This document shows positions 17,590 through 25,684 of a stretch of 28,198 nt of DNA, piece after piece. The translations under genes were made by a program, and so were the position numbers. Source of the DNA: a bacterium Ga0077546 (lineage in GTDB: Bacteria > Cyanobacteriota > Vampirovibrionia > Obscuribacterales > Obscuribacteraceae); the NCBI GenBank assembly GCA_001464165.1, contig LNEX01000271.1, forward strand, positions 1-28,198, written 5' to 3'. Below the pieces are notes generated by a model, which worked only from the letters and a program-made list of their open reading frames with translations, did not search any database and was not told the origin of the DNA. The first letter of the stretch is position 1. Each line of letters starts with the position of its first letter.

Positions 17590-17606
17590 AAGTCTAGGTA
17601 AGACTT
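17590..17606. terminator. Possible hairpin between convergent SLH and MFS genes
   Basis: AAGTCT (17590-17595) and AGACTT (17601-17606) form a 6-bp stem with a five-base loop in the 18-base gap between the two genes. There is no T-run on the plus strand, so the terminator role is weakly supported. Confidence 0.3.
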
Positions 17607-19009
17607 CAATGGCCAACAGCCCCTAAATATTGGCCTTTAGCAGGAATAAAGAAAACTCCTATCACACCCAACAGATAGACAGCAGACACTGTCGATGCTG
17701 CCATGGCATATGACCCGCCAAAAGTCTGTATCAAGATGCCGCTGCCAAGTGCCGCAACCACCGCGGCATAACGTCCGGCATTGTAGATGAAACCAAATGC
17801 GGTGCTTCGCACCTTCGCTTCGTATAGCTCAGGCAAATAAGTCCACATAATTACAAAAGGCAAGTGGGCAAAGAACCCTAATGCCACCAGCCAGCAGAGT
17901 AGCGCTGGACCAAAAGAGTGAACTGTATTGAACATTCCGTAAGAAAGGCCAAACGCAAGAAGGAAAGAAGTGCCGAGCGCCAAGCGATAACCCAGCTTCT
18001 TGATCAAGATGCCACCAAGCAAACCAGAAAGAATCATCCCTATGTCTTTGGTGAACATAGCATGGCTTCGTTGTTCAACTGCCAAATCGCCAGTAAGCTG
18101 ATTGATCCAGGCCGGTATCCAGGCAATCACAGCCCACCAACAGACGATAGCTACACTGGCAACAGCAGCAACTGAAATAGTTTTTTTACAATTAGCCTCA
18201 GTGAACAATTCTCGAAAGCATGCGCTAGCGTTGCTAGTAATGGTGGTCCAAACAGAGGCACCAGTGCGAGCACTCTCTTTGTCTCTGGCTTCTTGCAGGC
18301 GCACAAACTCTTCTGGTTCGCGTAGCTTAAAGCGCATATAGACAGTGAGAAAAGCTGGCACAATGCCTGCCATAAACAAATAACGCCAACCTAAGTGACC
18401 AAGCGAAAGATTGAGCCACGCTGTCAATAAATAACCTGTTCCCAAAGAAGTCGCCAAGGCGCTAACAGCAAATACTCGTGACTTCGCCGGCCAACACTCA
18501 GACAGCAACACTGCCCCGATACCCATCTCGCCGCCAATTCCGGCACCAACCAAAAAGCGATAAATACCAAGCTCCCACCAACTACCGGCAACGGCACAAA
18601 GCCCTGTGCAAATGGCGTACAACAAAATAGTTATGCTCAAAGTCTTGGCCCGACCAATATGGTCAGCCATAGCACCAAAGACCATGGCCCCCAGAGCCCA
18701 TCCCAGCATAAACAAGGCGATTATATAAGAACCGTACTGGCCCACCACCGCATGCGACTGAGTGTGCAGTAACTCAGATAAAGCGGGAAAGAGAACCATG
18801 GCAAAAATAGAAGAGTCCATGCCATCAAAGACACCACCCAACCAGGTAGCAATTAACACATGCCAGCGCGATGGCCCACTCATATGAGTAGCTATAACTG
18901 GCACCGACTCAGAAGAGGCTGTCAATTCGATGTTCTCAAGTTCCAAAGTGTGTTCACCGGGAATCTGAGCAAGGGATTCCGGTGCAGGGGGGCGACTGAC
19001 CGTTTGCAT
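17606..19009 (-). CDS. MFS transporter (sugar/metabolite:H+ symporter type)
   Basis: A 467-residue major facilitator with about 12 membrane helices after a 45-residue polar N-terminus. The helix 2-3 loop has the MFS motif A in the form GAMADHIGRAKT, and helix 1 has WLGGVFDGMDSSIFAMVLFPAL, a form typical of the metabolite:H+ symporter and NanT/AAHS-like groups. Helix 4-5 carries FLVGAGIGGEMGIGAVLLSECWPAKSR, another hallmark of those families. It probably imports an organic acid or sugar with protons; the substrate is not evident and no catabolic genes are adjacent. GGAG is 5 bases ahead of the ATG. The gene is followed on the same strand, upstream, by the DUF2293 gene with a 34-base gap. Confidence 0.92.
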   Translation of the reverse strand: MQTVSRPPAPESLAQIPGEHTLELENIELTASSESVPVIATHMSGPSRWHVLIATWLGGVFDGMDSSIFAMVLFPALSELLHTQSHAVVGQYGSYIIALFMLGWALGAMVFGAMADHIGRAKTLSITILLYAICTGLCAVAGSWWELGIYRFLVGAGIGGEMGIGAVLLSECWPAKSRVFAVSALATSLGTGYLLTAWLNLSLGHLGWRYLFMAGIVPAFLTVYMRFKLREPEEFVRLQEARDKESARTGASVWTTITSNASACFRELFTEANCKKTISVAAVASVAIVCWWAVIAWIPAWINQLTGDLAVEQRSHAMFTKDIGMILSGLLGGILIKKLGYRLALGTSFLLAFGLSYGMFNTVHSFGPALLCWLVALGFFAHLPFVIMWTYLPELYEAKVRSTAFGFIYNAGRYAAVVAALGSGILIQTFGGSYAMAASTVSAVYLLGVIGVFFIPAKGQYLGAVGH

Positions 19010-19043
19010 AGCATCTCCAGATACTTAAGGACTGTTAATGATA

Positions 19044-19487
19044 CTAGATGCCCTTCGCCGCAACCCTAGCTGAACCAGCGGCAATCTCACTGCGGGCCTG
19101 GGCAATAGCCTGAGGCTCAACGTACAAACCTTGTCTCTCATAAGTTTTCCAAACTTCAGACCAACGCATAACAATGAAGCATTTCTGCGAGTACTTTTTA
19201 ACCAGTCTGGTGATTTTGGCATTGCCGCTAGGAAGAATCTCTAAGCCCTCAAGCCCGGCGCACTTGCTACAAAATGCTCGCTGTTCTTCTAAGCCCTGCT
19301 CAAGCTTGACGATCTCCCCTTTCTCTAGCTTACGATCGCAGCCATGGCAACGCGAAACACGATACAAGGCATAAACGAGTGGCTCAACTTTGATAGGTTT
19401 AGCAGGTTTTGTAGGCTTAACCGCTTTCTCGGGCGTCTCCGCCTCGACAGAGTTCTGGTCGGGCTTCACTAGGCTCTCCTCAGTCAC
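19044..19487 (-). CDS. DUF2293 family protein with a zinc-ribbon-like motif
   Basis: I choose GTG 19487 as start (147 residues) because AAGGAG lies 6 bases upstream (19494-19499); a longer frame from 19547 lacks such a site. An unstructured Lys/Pro/Glu-rich leader (about 1-35) is followed by four cysteines, CHGC at 47/50 and CSKC at 73/76, probably binding zinc, and then the DUF2293 signature LPSGNAKITRLVKKYS and WKTYERQGLYVEPQAIAQA. The family has no established function. It lies upstream of the MFS gene on the minus strand and is divergent from the RlaP-type gene. Confidence 0.8.
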   Translation of the reverse strand: MTEESLVKPDQNSVEAETPEKAVKPTKPAKPIKVEPLVYALYRVSRCHGCDRKLEKGEIVKLEQGLEEQRAFCSKCAGLEGLEILPSGNAKITRLVKKYSQKCFIVMRWSEVWKTYERQGLYVEPQAIAQARSEIAAGSARVAAKGI

Positions 19488-19598
19488 ACGATGCTCCTTA
19501 GTTCGAACAGTTATCGCCAAGTTTACACCCAAGGGGCTTAGAGTCAAAACTATCGGCTATGACAGCCCTTGTATGCTCTCAGTACTTTGGGGATAATT

Positions 19599-20441
19599 AT
19601 GACCCCAAAAGTTTGGGTACTTGATCTGAAAGGTAGAGTCATGAATTTTCCAGCATCAGTTGAAAACGCCCTAACATCACATAGGTATCCAATGGTATTT
19701 GCTACCATTTGTGGTGCCCACCTTGCTGGCCTCTCTTTGGCAAATTCCACCTATGAAATTCGCGGCGCCCACATACTGCCAGCCACGCAAATACTTGGTC
19801 TTGAAATCGGCGAAGAAACAATCGAATTGTTTCCCGAGAGTGAAGGACTTCAAGTCGAACTTTTCACACAAGACATCAAGAGATTTTTCTCTCTCATGCT
19901 AAGAGACAATGGTTTTGTACTTGAGCAAATCTACTCACCACTGGTAGTGCATACTAGCCCTGAGCATGAAGAATTAAAAGCAATAGCAAAGCACTGCCTA
20001 ACTAGGCTGCACTGCTATCACTACCTCGGCTATGCTGATAGCCAGTGGCAAGCAGCAACCCAAGAGATAAATGGAGTACCTCAGCTGCCGCAGGTAAACC
20101 AAATACTTTCAATCTACCGATTGCTATTAACAGGAACGCATCTCATGCAGACGCGTGAAATTGAAGCCAATATCTCAAGCCTCAATCAAAATTTTCTTCT
20201 TCCCTATATTGACGAGCTAATCGAAAGAACTCACGCCACAGAGAACATGCAAAACCTAGACGCTAGCGAATGGGAATTTCATAAAATTGAATACGAGCGC
20301 CTCAGAGAATTGCTAGAAGACGCGGCAGACGCGACAACCTTACCTGAAACCACAACAGCCCATGACGCACTCAATGACCTGCTCAAGAGAATTCGCTTGG
20401 CAGATCTAAGCCGCGGATCTCATTTACAAATGGCCCAATAG
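19599..20441 (+). CDS. RlaP/YcgL-type nucleotidyltransferase homologue with altered active site
   Basis: A 280-residue protein resembling the RlaP (YcgL, DNA polymerase beta superfamily) group. The family layout is visible: GAHLAGLSLANSTYEIRG (39-56), followed by LGLEIGEETIEL, LFTQDIKRFFSLMLRDNGFVLEQIYSPLVVHT and a helical C-terminal half. In active members the first motif reads GS...DxDxR; here the Gly-Ser is Gly-Ala (39-40) and the two metal-binding Asp are Thr51 and Glu53, so catalysis is doubtful. The start is ATG 19599, with GGGGA 6 bases upstream, rather than TTG 19569. A promoter for the next gene follows directly after the stop. Confidence 0.75.
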   Translation: MTPKVWVLDLKGRVMNFPASVENALTSHRYPMVFATICGAHLAGLSLANSTYEIRGAHILPATQILGLEIGEETIELFPESEGLQVELFTQDIKRFFSLMLRDNGFVLEQIYSPLVVHTSPEHEELKAIAKHCLTRLHCYHYLGYADSQWQAATQEINGVPQLPQVNQILSIYRLLLTGTHLMQTREIEANISSLNQNFLLPYIDELIERTHATENMQNLDASEWEFHKIEYERLRELLEDAADATTLPETTTAHDALNDLLKRIRLADLSRGSHLQMAQ

Positions 20442-20444
20442 CTG

Positions 20445-20473
20445 TTGACAAGCCACTGGGCTGAGACTACGAT
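20445..20473 (+). promoter_or_regulatory. Sigma70-type promoter of the histidine kinase gene
   Basis: TTGACA (20445-20450), a 17-base spacer, and TACGAT (20468-20473, four of six bases) form a good housekeeping promoter starting 3 bases after the stop of the RlaP-type gene. The 5' leader would be about 190 bases. Confidence 0.6.
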
Positions 20474-20667
20474 CATAGTTATATAGGTAATTTGCGTTTT
20501 AGATCACATCTCCCCCCATCACTCTTTAGCGGTAGCAAGTACTTCTGAGCACTTACCTGCCTGGCATTCAACTAAGCCAGCACTTTGGCACCCCAGCTAG
20601 ATCTTTATCTCTACCCCCATCAATGAATTTCTCTCGGTGAGTTTTCAACCCAAACGAGCTGAAATAG
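20474..20667 (+). other. Long 5' leader of the histidine kinase gene
   Basis: The leader between the promoter and the kinase start holds possible stems: CTGGC-N10-GCCAG (20562-20581 approximately) and a bulged GGTA/AGT-ACTTACC pairing around 20531-20562. Neither matches a riboswitch I recognise, and the kinase ATG itself has only a weak Shine-Dalgarno. Confidence 0.3.
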
Positions 20668-22893
20668 ATGCCAACCGACTCGAACAATCAGCAGAGCTTA
20701 GAACAACAACTAGCCTTAAGCCAAGCGCGCCTAAGGAAACTTGAGGCCGACTTTGTGGCCGAAAAAGAAGCAAACAAAGAAGTTGTTATTCAGCTACAAA
20801 ACGCCCTGGCAATTAAGGCAGAATTCACAGCCCACGTTAATCATGAACTACGCACTCCGCTGAACGGAATGCTGCCTATGATTGAGATGATTTTGCGATC
20901 TGAGCTCAGCGCCGAAACACGGGAATATGTTCTCACCCTGCGAGAGGCAGGTCTCTCTCTTCTTAACATAATCAACGATGTGCTCGACTTTTCAAAAATT
21001 GAGGCAGGAAGACTTGAAGTCGCTTCTGTCCAATTTTCTCTTGAAGAAACCCTCGAAGGCGTAGCCCAAATATTAGCTCCAGCAGCGTCTTCTAAAAACC
21101 TACTGATGCTTTCCGTGATTGACAAAGACGTTCCTGAGACTGTCATCGGAGATCCACAAAAAATTCGCCAAGTCTTACTCAACCTCTGCGGCAATGCCAT
21201 TAAGTTTACCGAAACTGGAATAGTGACACTAAAAGTATCGTCAGTGAAACCAGCGGACAAACCACGACAATTACTCTTCACTGTCACCGACAGCGGTCCC
21301 GGCATCAGCCCCGACCTTATGGCACACCTCTTTGAACCTTTCTTTCAAGGGCCAGTCACTAAAGAAAACAACACAACCGGAACAGGACTTGGCCTTAGCA
21401 TTTCAAAGCGACTGACCGAATTAATGTGCGGAAGAATGTTCGTTGATAGCACCCTCAACGTGGGCTCGACCTTTGGTTTCTACCTGCCACAAGAAGAACC
21501 CGCGAACCAAGAAATTTTAAGAGTCTGGGCCAGTCCACAAATCTCACCAAGCCCACTCGCCCCATTGCGAACAAGAGTAGAACCCATCACATTCAACCTA
21601 TCGGCAGTGACACTAGAACCTGTTCACGATGGCCGATTTGCCATCGCTGATCTACTTAAGACTTTTGACCTGACAGCACGACCTAGTGATACTGCCCAAG
21701 GAGTCTATGCCATTCTGGCAGCAAAGACAACCAATCAGGCGTCATCGACACCGGCAATGACAGCTGTCTTTCTCGACACCGTACGACTAAAAGATGAATG
21801 CCTCAAGCTGCAGGCGATGTTAAACAATTCAGCACTAGTACACTCTGTCAAATTAGTTGAGGTAGTGGCGCACGACAGCCTGTCATCGAAAAACCAAAGT
21901 AACCGAGAGCAAGAAATTCTGACTATACCTATGCCTATGAGAAGGCAAGTTGTCACCAATTGTCTAAGCAAACTGACCAACAAAACAGATTTCCACGCCC
22001 CACTGAGAGCAGGCCAAAGCACGACTCTGGGCCTAGAAGCACTGGCCAGCGTCAAAGCTGCAGCCGCCCTACTCTCTCGAGGAGAAAAGAAGCAAGCCCT
22101 AGTTGCTGATGATAATAAGCTCAATCAAAGAGTTGCCTTTATTTTTCTTACAGACTTAGGATTTGAAATAGACTTAGTTGCTAATGGCATAGAGGCAGTG
22201 CGCGCTTTCAAAAAGAAGCACTACGATCTTGTATTTCTAGACTGCCAGATGCCCACATTAGATGGCTTCGAAGCCGCCAAAATTATCAAAGAAATTCAGC
22301 AACGAAGGGGGGTACCCGTCCCGCTGATAGCAGTCACAGCAAGCGCGCTAGAGGGAAGCCGAGAACACTGCCTCGCCAACGGTATGGACGACTATATAAG
22401 CAAACCTATTGATCCCGACTCTCTTGAAAAAGTAGTGACTAACTGGCTCGGAAACTCATTTATGCGAGATACGCCATCAAGAGCAACTCAAATTAACAAC
22501 ATCACTAGCGGAACTTTTGTTTGCCAACAAGCCAATTTCGTCAAACTGCGAAAGATGTATAGCGAGAAACAGCTAAAGGGAATTCTCAGTTTATTTAGAG
22601 AAAACTGCAAAGCCGATCTAGCTGAACTTAAGTTGCTTTTGAGCAACGGCGAACTAGCTCTGTTTCGACAGAGACTAGAGCGTTTCAAAGATTGCTGCGA
22701 AATCATAGACGCTGTTCACATGGCAAAGCTATGCTTGCGGCTAGGAGAAGCAACCAAGCAGTGCGATCAGTCAATCGCCATTGAGCAAATGGAAAAGTTA
22801 TCGCACTTAGCCTTAGAGTTAGACAAAGAACTAGAATCGGCTCTGGCTGACCGCTCGACCTATACCCTGCCCACGATTAGTCACCCTAAGTAG
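20668..22893 (+). CDS. Soluble hybrid sensor histidine kinase (HisKA-HATPase-REC-HPt-like)
   Basis: A 741-residue hybrid kinase. A coiled coil (about 8-50) leads to HisKA with phospho-acceptor His59 in NHELRTPLNG; the HATPase domain has N-box Asn176, G1 box DSGPGIS (208-214) and G2 box GTGLGLS (238-244). Residues about 305-440 look like a degenerate receiver. A true receiver (about 475-595) has Asp481-Asp482, phospho-acceptor Asp525 in LVFLD, Thr557 and Lys579. The end (about 620-725) fits an HPt four-helix domain, but the phospho-His position is Glu671 (ERFKDCC in place of HxLKGSS). There is no membrane segment or sensor domain, so it would sense a cytoplasmic cue or a partner protein. No response regulator gene adjoins; it has its own promoter. 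Confidence 0.93.
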   Translation: MPTDSNNQQSLEQQLALSQARLRKLEADFVAEKEANKEVVIQLQNALAIKAEFTAHVNHELRTPLNGMLPMIEMILRSELSAETREYVLTLREAGLSLLNIINDVLDFSKIEAGRLEVASVQFSLEETLEGVAQILAPAASSKNLLMLSVIDKDVPETVIGDPQKIRQVLLNLCGNAIKFTETGIVTLKVSSVKPADKPRQLLFTVTDSGPGISPDLMAHLFEPFFQGPVTKENNTTGTGLGLSISKRLTELMCGRMFVDSTLNVGSTFGFYLPQEEPANQEILRVWASPQISPSPLAPLRTRVEPITFNLSAVTLEPVHDGRFAIADLLKTFDLTARPSDTAQGVYAILAAKTTNQASSTPAMTAVFLDTVRLKDECLKLQAMLNNSALVHSVKLVEVVAHDSLSSKNQSNREQEILTIPMPMRRQVVTNCLSKLTNKTDFHAPLRAGQSTTLGLEALASVKAAAALLSRGEKKQALVADDNKLNQRVAFIFLTDLGFEIDLVANGIEAVRAFKKKHYDLVFLDCQMPTLDGFEAAKIIKEIQQRRGVPVPLIAVTASALEGSREHCLANGMDDYISKPIDPDSLEKVVTNWLGNSFMRDTPSRATQINNITSGTFVCQQANFVKLRKMYSEKQLKGILSLFRENCKADLAELKLLLSNGELALFRQRLERFKDCCEIIDAVHMAKLCLRLGEATKQCDQSIAIEQMEKLSHLALELDKELESALADRSTYTLPTISHPK

Positions 22894-22923
22894 ATAGAGA
22901 CTTTCAACCGAGCAGAAGTAGCT

Positions 22924-23040
22924 TTATGACTTTTCTACAGCTTCTCGAGTTTTGAGCTTATGCTCAAGCCACATGATTATTTGTTGCGAGGTAACCAACA
23001 CAACCGTAGAAGCGACTGCAAACAGAATCTTATTAAACAC
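22924..23040 (-). CDS. Candidate 38-aa single-helix membrane peptide
   Basis: A short minus-strand frame from GTG 23040 to TAA 22924. GAGG (23049-23052) lies 8 bases ahead of the GTG. The peptide has a hydrophobic segment of about 20 residues (ILFAVASTVVLVTSQQIIMW) followed by a charged amphipathic tail (LEHKLKTREAVEKS), a layout typical of real small membrane proteins. It follows the 257-aa gene by about 120 bases on the same strand. No homologue is known to me. Confidence 0.4.
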   Translation of the reverse strand: MFNKILFAVASTVVLVTSQQIIMWLEHKLKTREAVEKS

Positions 23041-23068
23041 GCCCAACACCTCAAACAGTCAAAGCTGC

Positions 23069-23091
23069 TCTCCGCACAAACGTAGCGGAGA
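23069..23091. terminator. Hairpin between the 257-aa gene and the small membrane peptide
   Basis: TCTCCGC (23069-23075) and GCGGAGA (23085-23091) are a perfect 7-bp inverted repeat with a nine-base loop. On the minus strand it lies 70 bases after the stop of the 257-aa gene and is followed by GCAGCTTTGACTGTTTG, a weak T-rich tail. It may terminate that gene or act as an attenuator. Confidence 0.4.
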
Positions 23092-23160
23092 AGTATTGCC
23101 ATAGAACGACATTGAGGACAAAAGTTCCATTTTTGACAAACAATCAATTTTGGCAACAAT

Positions 23161-23934
23161 TCAAGGCAGTAGCCTGAGAGTCCTCAAATCGGCAATGGGC
23201 TCATCAAATGAACAAGTGCCGACAGAATGGATAAAATCATGCCTGGCGGCTTTAATCTCAGCCAAACTCAACGACTGATCGCGCCAATAGGCTCTGTCAT
23301 CAAAAGAAAAAGCGGCAGGCTCAGTTTCCGAGAGAATAGCTTCAATATCTCTCTGCCCTTGCCAAGCGAAGGCAGCAGCCATGAGAACATTGAGAAAACC
23401 GTGTAATACCGCTCGCGGTGCGTCATCTTCGTAAGTCAAAGCCTGCAATGCCCGCACCGGATGATGCAAACCAGCGGTTGCCTTAAACGGTAGTTTGCGG
23501 TCGGCACAGGCATTTATGAAAGCAGCCACCGAAGCGACCGAGGGAATTCCTTCCGGCTGGACACTTCCCATGCGAATCTTAGCGAAATTACCCGCCTCTT
23601 TAACAGCTTCAAGCATGGTCAAATTGTCAGGCGAAACCTCACAATATACCGGCCGATTGGCACTAACAATAGTTTTAGTCTCTAAAGCGGCTGCATGCCC
23701 ATCATCGGCCTCAGCAATTAGAGAAAGTGACGGCCGCAGCGCGGCGTGCACGGTCTCACACTGACTAACAGGCAAAACCAACCAGCGCAACATCCAGCGG
23801 TGATCGCCATTCTGGTAGCTGTGGTAGTTGGCAATTGCGGCATCAAGGGGCACAGAGGCTGGCGGGAAGAGCCCAGCGTAATCAATGAACCGTTCAAGTA
23901 AAGCTCGCAATGCTGGTGCTACGGTGTCGCTCAT
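23161..23934 (-). CDS. Conserved-looking 257-aa protein of unknown function
   Basis: A soluble cytoplasmic protein with no signal peptide. It has phrases that I associate with an unnamed family of hypothetical bacterial proteins: ERFIDYAGLFPPASVPLDAAIANY near the start, then NFAKIRMGSVQPEGIPSV, PFKATAGLHHPVRAL and HGFLNVLMAAAFAW. The alternating strands and helices with the KATAGLHHP turn near residue 150 suggest a TIM-barrel-like fold, which is a guess. No catalytic assignment is possible. The ATG at 23934 has only a distant GGAG. It is divergent from the 207-aa gene and upstream of the candidate small membrane peptide. Confidence 0.8.
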   Translation of the reverse strand: MSDTVAPALRALLERFIDYAGLFPPASVPLDAAIANYHSYQNGDHRWMLRWLVLPVSQCETVHAALRPSLSLIAEADDGHAAALETKTIVSANRPVYCEVSPDNLTMLEAVKEAGNFAKIRMGSVQPEGIPSVASVAAFINACADRKLPFKATAGLHHPVRALQALTYEDDAPRAVLHGFLNVLMAAAFAWQGQRDIEAILSETEPAAFSFDDRAYWRDQSLSLAEIKAARHDFIHSVGTCSFDEPIADLRTLRLLP

Positions 23935-24023
23935 AACTTGTCTTTATTGTCTCCGTCCAACTGAATTAACCACCAATGTATTAAACTTGAAATTAATCCA
24001 GAAGTGAAGTAGTACGCGAAATA

Positions 24024-24647
24024 ATGAACATAGCACTCAAGCTCCTCTCTACGTCATTGACCATAGCTGTGTTCGTCATTGCCTGTTACATACTCAGCGT
24101 ATGGTGGCGGGTCAGCAATGTTGAACAATCAATATTTGGTAGCGGCGCGCTGATGCCACTGGCACCGCAACAACAACAGTTTGACCAACCGCCCACACCA
24201 GAATCATACGGAAAGAATACCTATACACACATGGTCAGGGGCCAACCGACTCAGGTATACGAGCAATTGCTCAATAGCTTTCAACACTTATATGGCTCGG
24301 CTTTGATGTCTTACGAAATTGGAGAACTAGGCGCTGTTGTAATATTTAATACAAACGAATACTTGAAAGCCATCTTCTCTAGCGATTCTGGCACTCACAG
24401 TTTTTATCTTGATACAAAAAAAGATCTAGCGAATAACGAAGTGGGCAGAAAAATTGGCTCAGAAGTAAAAACAAGGGGCTTGGTCGGCCCAGCAGCTGAA
24501 CAATTTATGATAGATGGTGGCCTTGCCTACAAGAACTGCAGCGAATACAGAGTAACAAAACTCCCTTCACTAAACGAAAATGGCTGCCCGCTGCTAATCA
24601 ATATTCAAGAGTTGCGCCGATCAGACAAATCAGTCGTGCTTAGGTGA
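24024..24647 (+). CDS. Membrane-anchored 207-aa protein of unknown function
   Basis: I do not recognise a family. It has one N-terminal membrane helix (about residues 5-28, LLSTSLTIAVFVIACYILSVWW) and then about 175 residues that should face the periplasm, starting with a Gln/Pro-rich linker (APQQQQFDQPPTPES). The folded part (about 65-200) contains two Cys (in YKNCSEY and NGCPLL) that could form a disulfide. The next gene, a TPR-metzincin protease, starts 8 bases after its stop, with its ribosome site inside the end of this gene, so the two are one operon and may work together outside the cytoplasm. Confidence 0.75.
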   Translation: MNIALKLLSTSLTIAVFVIACYILSVWWRVSNVEQSIFGSGALMPLAPQQQQFDQPPTPESYGKNTYTHMVRGQPTQVYEQLLNSFQHLYGSALMSYEIGELGAVVIFNTNEYLKAIFSSDSGTHSFYLDTKKDLANNEVGRKIGSEVKTRGLVGPAAEQFMIDGGLAYKNCSEYRVTKLPSLNENGCPLLINIQELRRSDKSVVLR

Positions 24648-24655
24648 GGTCTCGT

Positions 24656-25684
24656 ATGCGGTTACTCAGATTTCCAAGTATCACTCTCTATAGAACGTCA
24701 GGTAAAGTTCTCACTACGAACTTGCTATTCCTGTTATACCTACCAGCTCAAGCTGCACCAAGTCAGACCACGCAGCCAATACCCAGGCAAGTGAGAACAG
24801 CTAGCCCTCAAACGGTCACGGCAACAATACCGCCGCAAGTAAGTGCACTTACCGCAGCTCAGCAAGCAGCAAAATACAAAGAGCTAGGCGAAGCAGCCTA
24901 CGAGGCCAAGAATTACACTCTGGCGGTCGCATACTACACCAAAGCCCTTAGTCTTTTACCTCACGATGCTGCTCAGAATCTAGCGGATCTATACTATGTG
25001 CGCGCGATGGCAAACGATGTAACCGGGCAGTATCAAAGGGCCACAGCTGACTGGCAAGCAGCCCGCGACAACTATGCCAAAGCACTGCTGGGAAACAAAG
25101 CCGGAGTGAATGTAGAATTTGCCACTTCGTATCGTGATGAATTGAACGAACTAGTTCATTGGCGTGCCGCACAAAGCCCAAGTTCTCCAGACTATTGCGA
25201 CTCAATACATTCTAAGCGCTTAGCACCGGGTTCTGTTCTTAAGGTCTATATAAGTCAATCAAAGAAGGCGGGATTTTCTCCTGAGCTTCGAACCTATATT
25301 TTTCAAGCAATGAATCTGTGGTGCCAATTCCCCGGCTCACCCATTCGCATGGAATTGTGGCCCACGCAATACGACTCAAACATAGTTGTGCAGCGTGCTA
25401 CTGCCGACGACCCCATGAATATTGGTAGCGCCGGGCAAACAAGTTCTTACGGTAGAGAACTTGTAACAAAGAGCTTTGTCAATCTCTCAGCACCAAGCTA
25501 CGACAGTAAAGACATGACACCTCGAGCGAAAGAACAACTTTTCAATTTGGCACTACATGAAACTGGTCATGCCCTCGGAATCGACGGGCACTCGCCCTCC
25601 GGCCTAGACGTTATGTATTTCAAATCGCCTTTGATCAAACTAAGCGATAGAGATGCCAACACAATCCGCAAAATTTATCAATAG
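24656..25684 (+). CDS. Secreted TPR-containing metzincin metalloprotease
   Basis: From ATG 24656 (GAGG 6 bases upstream; the GTG at 24644 is less well placed) the protein has 342 residues. A signal-like N-terminus ends near LPAQAA, followed by a Thr/Pro-rich linker. Residues about 70-140 form TPR-like helices (YKELGEAAYEAKNYTLAVAYY). The C-terminal domain has the metzincin zinc site HETGHALGIDGH (His301, Glu302, His305, His312) and a Met-turn at Met320 in GLDVMYF, as in matrixin-type (M10-like) peptidases, and all catalytic residues are intact. It should be an exported zinc protease. No pro-peptide cysteine switch is obvious. It abuts the convergent membrane-protein gene with no gap. Confidence 0.87.
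   Translation: MRLLRFPSITLYRTSGKVLTTNLLFLLYLPAQAAPSQTTQPIPRQVRTASPQTVTATIPPQVSALTAAQQAAKYKELGEAAYEAKNYTLAVAYYTKALSLLPHDAAQNLADLYYVRAMANDVTGQYQRATADWQAARDNYAKALLGNKAGVNVEFATSYRDELNELVHWRAAQSPSSPDYCDSIHSKRLAPGSVLKVYISQSKKAGFSPELRTYIFQAMNLWCQFPGSPIRMELWPTQYDSNIVVQRATADDPMNIGSAGQTSSYGRELVTKSFVNLSAPSYDSKDMTPRAKEQLFNLALHETGHALGIDGHSPSGLDVMYFKSPLIKLSDRDANTIRKIYQ

Noticed and set aside
19488..19547. Longer N-terminus for the DUF2293 gene
   Set aside because: The extra 20 residues have no ribosome site, while GTG 19487 has AAGGAG at 6 bases.
19569..19598. TTG start for the RlaP-type gene
   Set aside because: ATG 19599 has GGGGA at good spacing and the family-like sequence begins there.
22977..23159. 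60-aa Cys/Leu-rich minus-strand ORF
   Set aside because: Odd composition, no ribosome site; the overlapping 38-aa frame looks more protein-like.
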